This document shows positions 5,426 through 5,573 of a DNA stretch of 5,573 nt, in pieces (position 1 is the first letter of the stretch; the number at the start of each line of letters is the position of its first letter). A model generated the notes under the pieces. That model did not search any database. It was not told where the DNA came from and was given only the letters and a program-made list of their open reading frames with translations. Source of the stretch: Victivallales bacterium (GTDB lineage Bacteria; Verrucomicrobiota; Lentisphaeria; Victivallales; Victivallaceae); assembly GCA_030634125.1 (NCBI GenBank), contig DAOWBJ010000137.1:1-5573 (forward strand). The letters run 5' to 3'. Made by a program: the position numbers and the translations under genes.

Positions 5426-5573
5426 TTCCATTCAGCGCGCCAAAAAGGCGGTTTCGAGAATTTCCCGGGAGAACCGGCTTCTCTGCAAGCTGCCCGCAAT
5501 ACTCTCTCTAGATTAATTTAATACTATAGGAATTTGTTATTTTGGGTATAAAAGAGATGAAAATTTATTGAAC
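5426..5573. other. Downstream non-coding tail, no assigned gene
   Basis: These 148 bases hold no supported gene. A 4-bp stem CGCC/GGCG with an AAAAA loop (5438-5450) and a 5-bp stem GAGAA/TTCTC (5469-5473 with 5479-5483) follow the zinc-ribbon stop. Neither has a U-tract, so no terminator can be claimed. The last 60 bases become AT-rich, with TATAAA at 5547-5552, and may lead into a gene beyond the window. The ATG at 5556 meets a stop after three further codons. Confidence 0.5.

Noticed and set aside
5518..5530. TTTAATACTATAGG resembling a T7 phage promoter
   Set aside because: The central bases of the phage consensus are missing, and nothing else in the window is phage-like.

Overview
The window carries six recognisable genes, all on the + strand, after about 540 bases of T-rich non-coding DNA. 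The first three form a tight cluster. They are the electron transfer flavoprotein beta subunit (etfB, GTG start at 539), the alpha subunit (etfA, 1440) and a long acyl-CoA dehydrogenase (2480). The gaps are 4 and 17 bases and Shine-Dalgarno sites are clear. A second set follows: the omega subunit of RNA polymerase (rpoZ, GTG at 4263), N5-carboxyaminoimidazole ribonucleotide mutase (purE, 4608) and a small four-cysteine zinc-ribbon protein (5159).

The organism is a bacterium of moderate GC in its genes, with much more AT-rich spacers. The Etf and dehydrogenase proteins look like the long versions I associate with Bacteroidetes and other anaerobes (EtfB near 290 residues, dehydrogenase near 570). 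However, the strong AGGAG-type ribosome sites and the tandem TTCGATG/TTGGACG heptamers before etfB fit the Planctomycetes-Verrucomicrobia-Lentisphaerae group better. I lean to a Lentisphaerae, Kiritimatiellae or Verrucomicrobia-like anaerobe. This is inference, since there is no rRNA or other marker here.

Region by region: 1-538 holds two related heptamer repeat loci, a GC-rich island with short palindromes, and a candidate extended -10 promoter for the etf cluster. 539-4195 is the etfB-etfA-dehydrogenase unit, expected to pass electrons between an acyl-CoA and a further redox partner. EtfB carries the DGDTAQVGP loop associated with electron-bifurcating ETFs, so NADH-dependent enoyl-CoA reduction coupled to ferredoxin reduction is a reasonable hypothesis. 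4196-4262 has a perfect TTGACA hexamer abutting a long, nearly perfect inverted repeat that has no U-tract. This could be an operator or an mRNA-end hairpin. 4263-4523 is rpoZ; a hairpin spans its stop codon and a terminator-like hairpin with a U-tract follows. 4608-5123 is purE, 5159-5425 the zinc-ribbon gene, and 5426-5573 an unassigned tail.

Nothing here is a clear new molecular system. The most useful leads are the heptamer repeats, the promoter-overlapping dyad at 4203-4241, and the predicted bifurcating ETF-dehydrogenase complex with its extended dehydrogenase.
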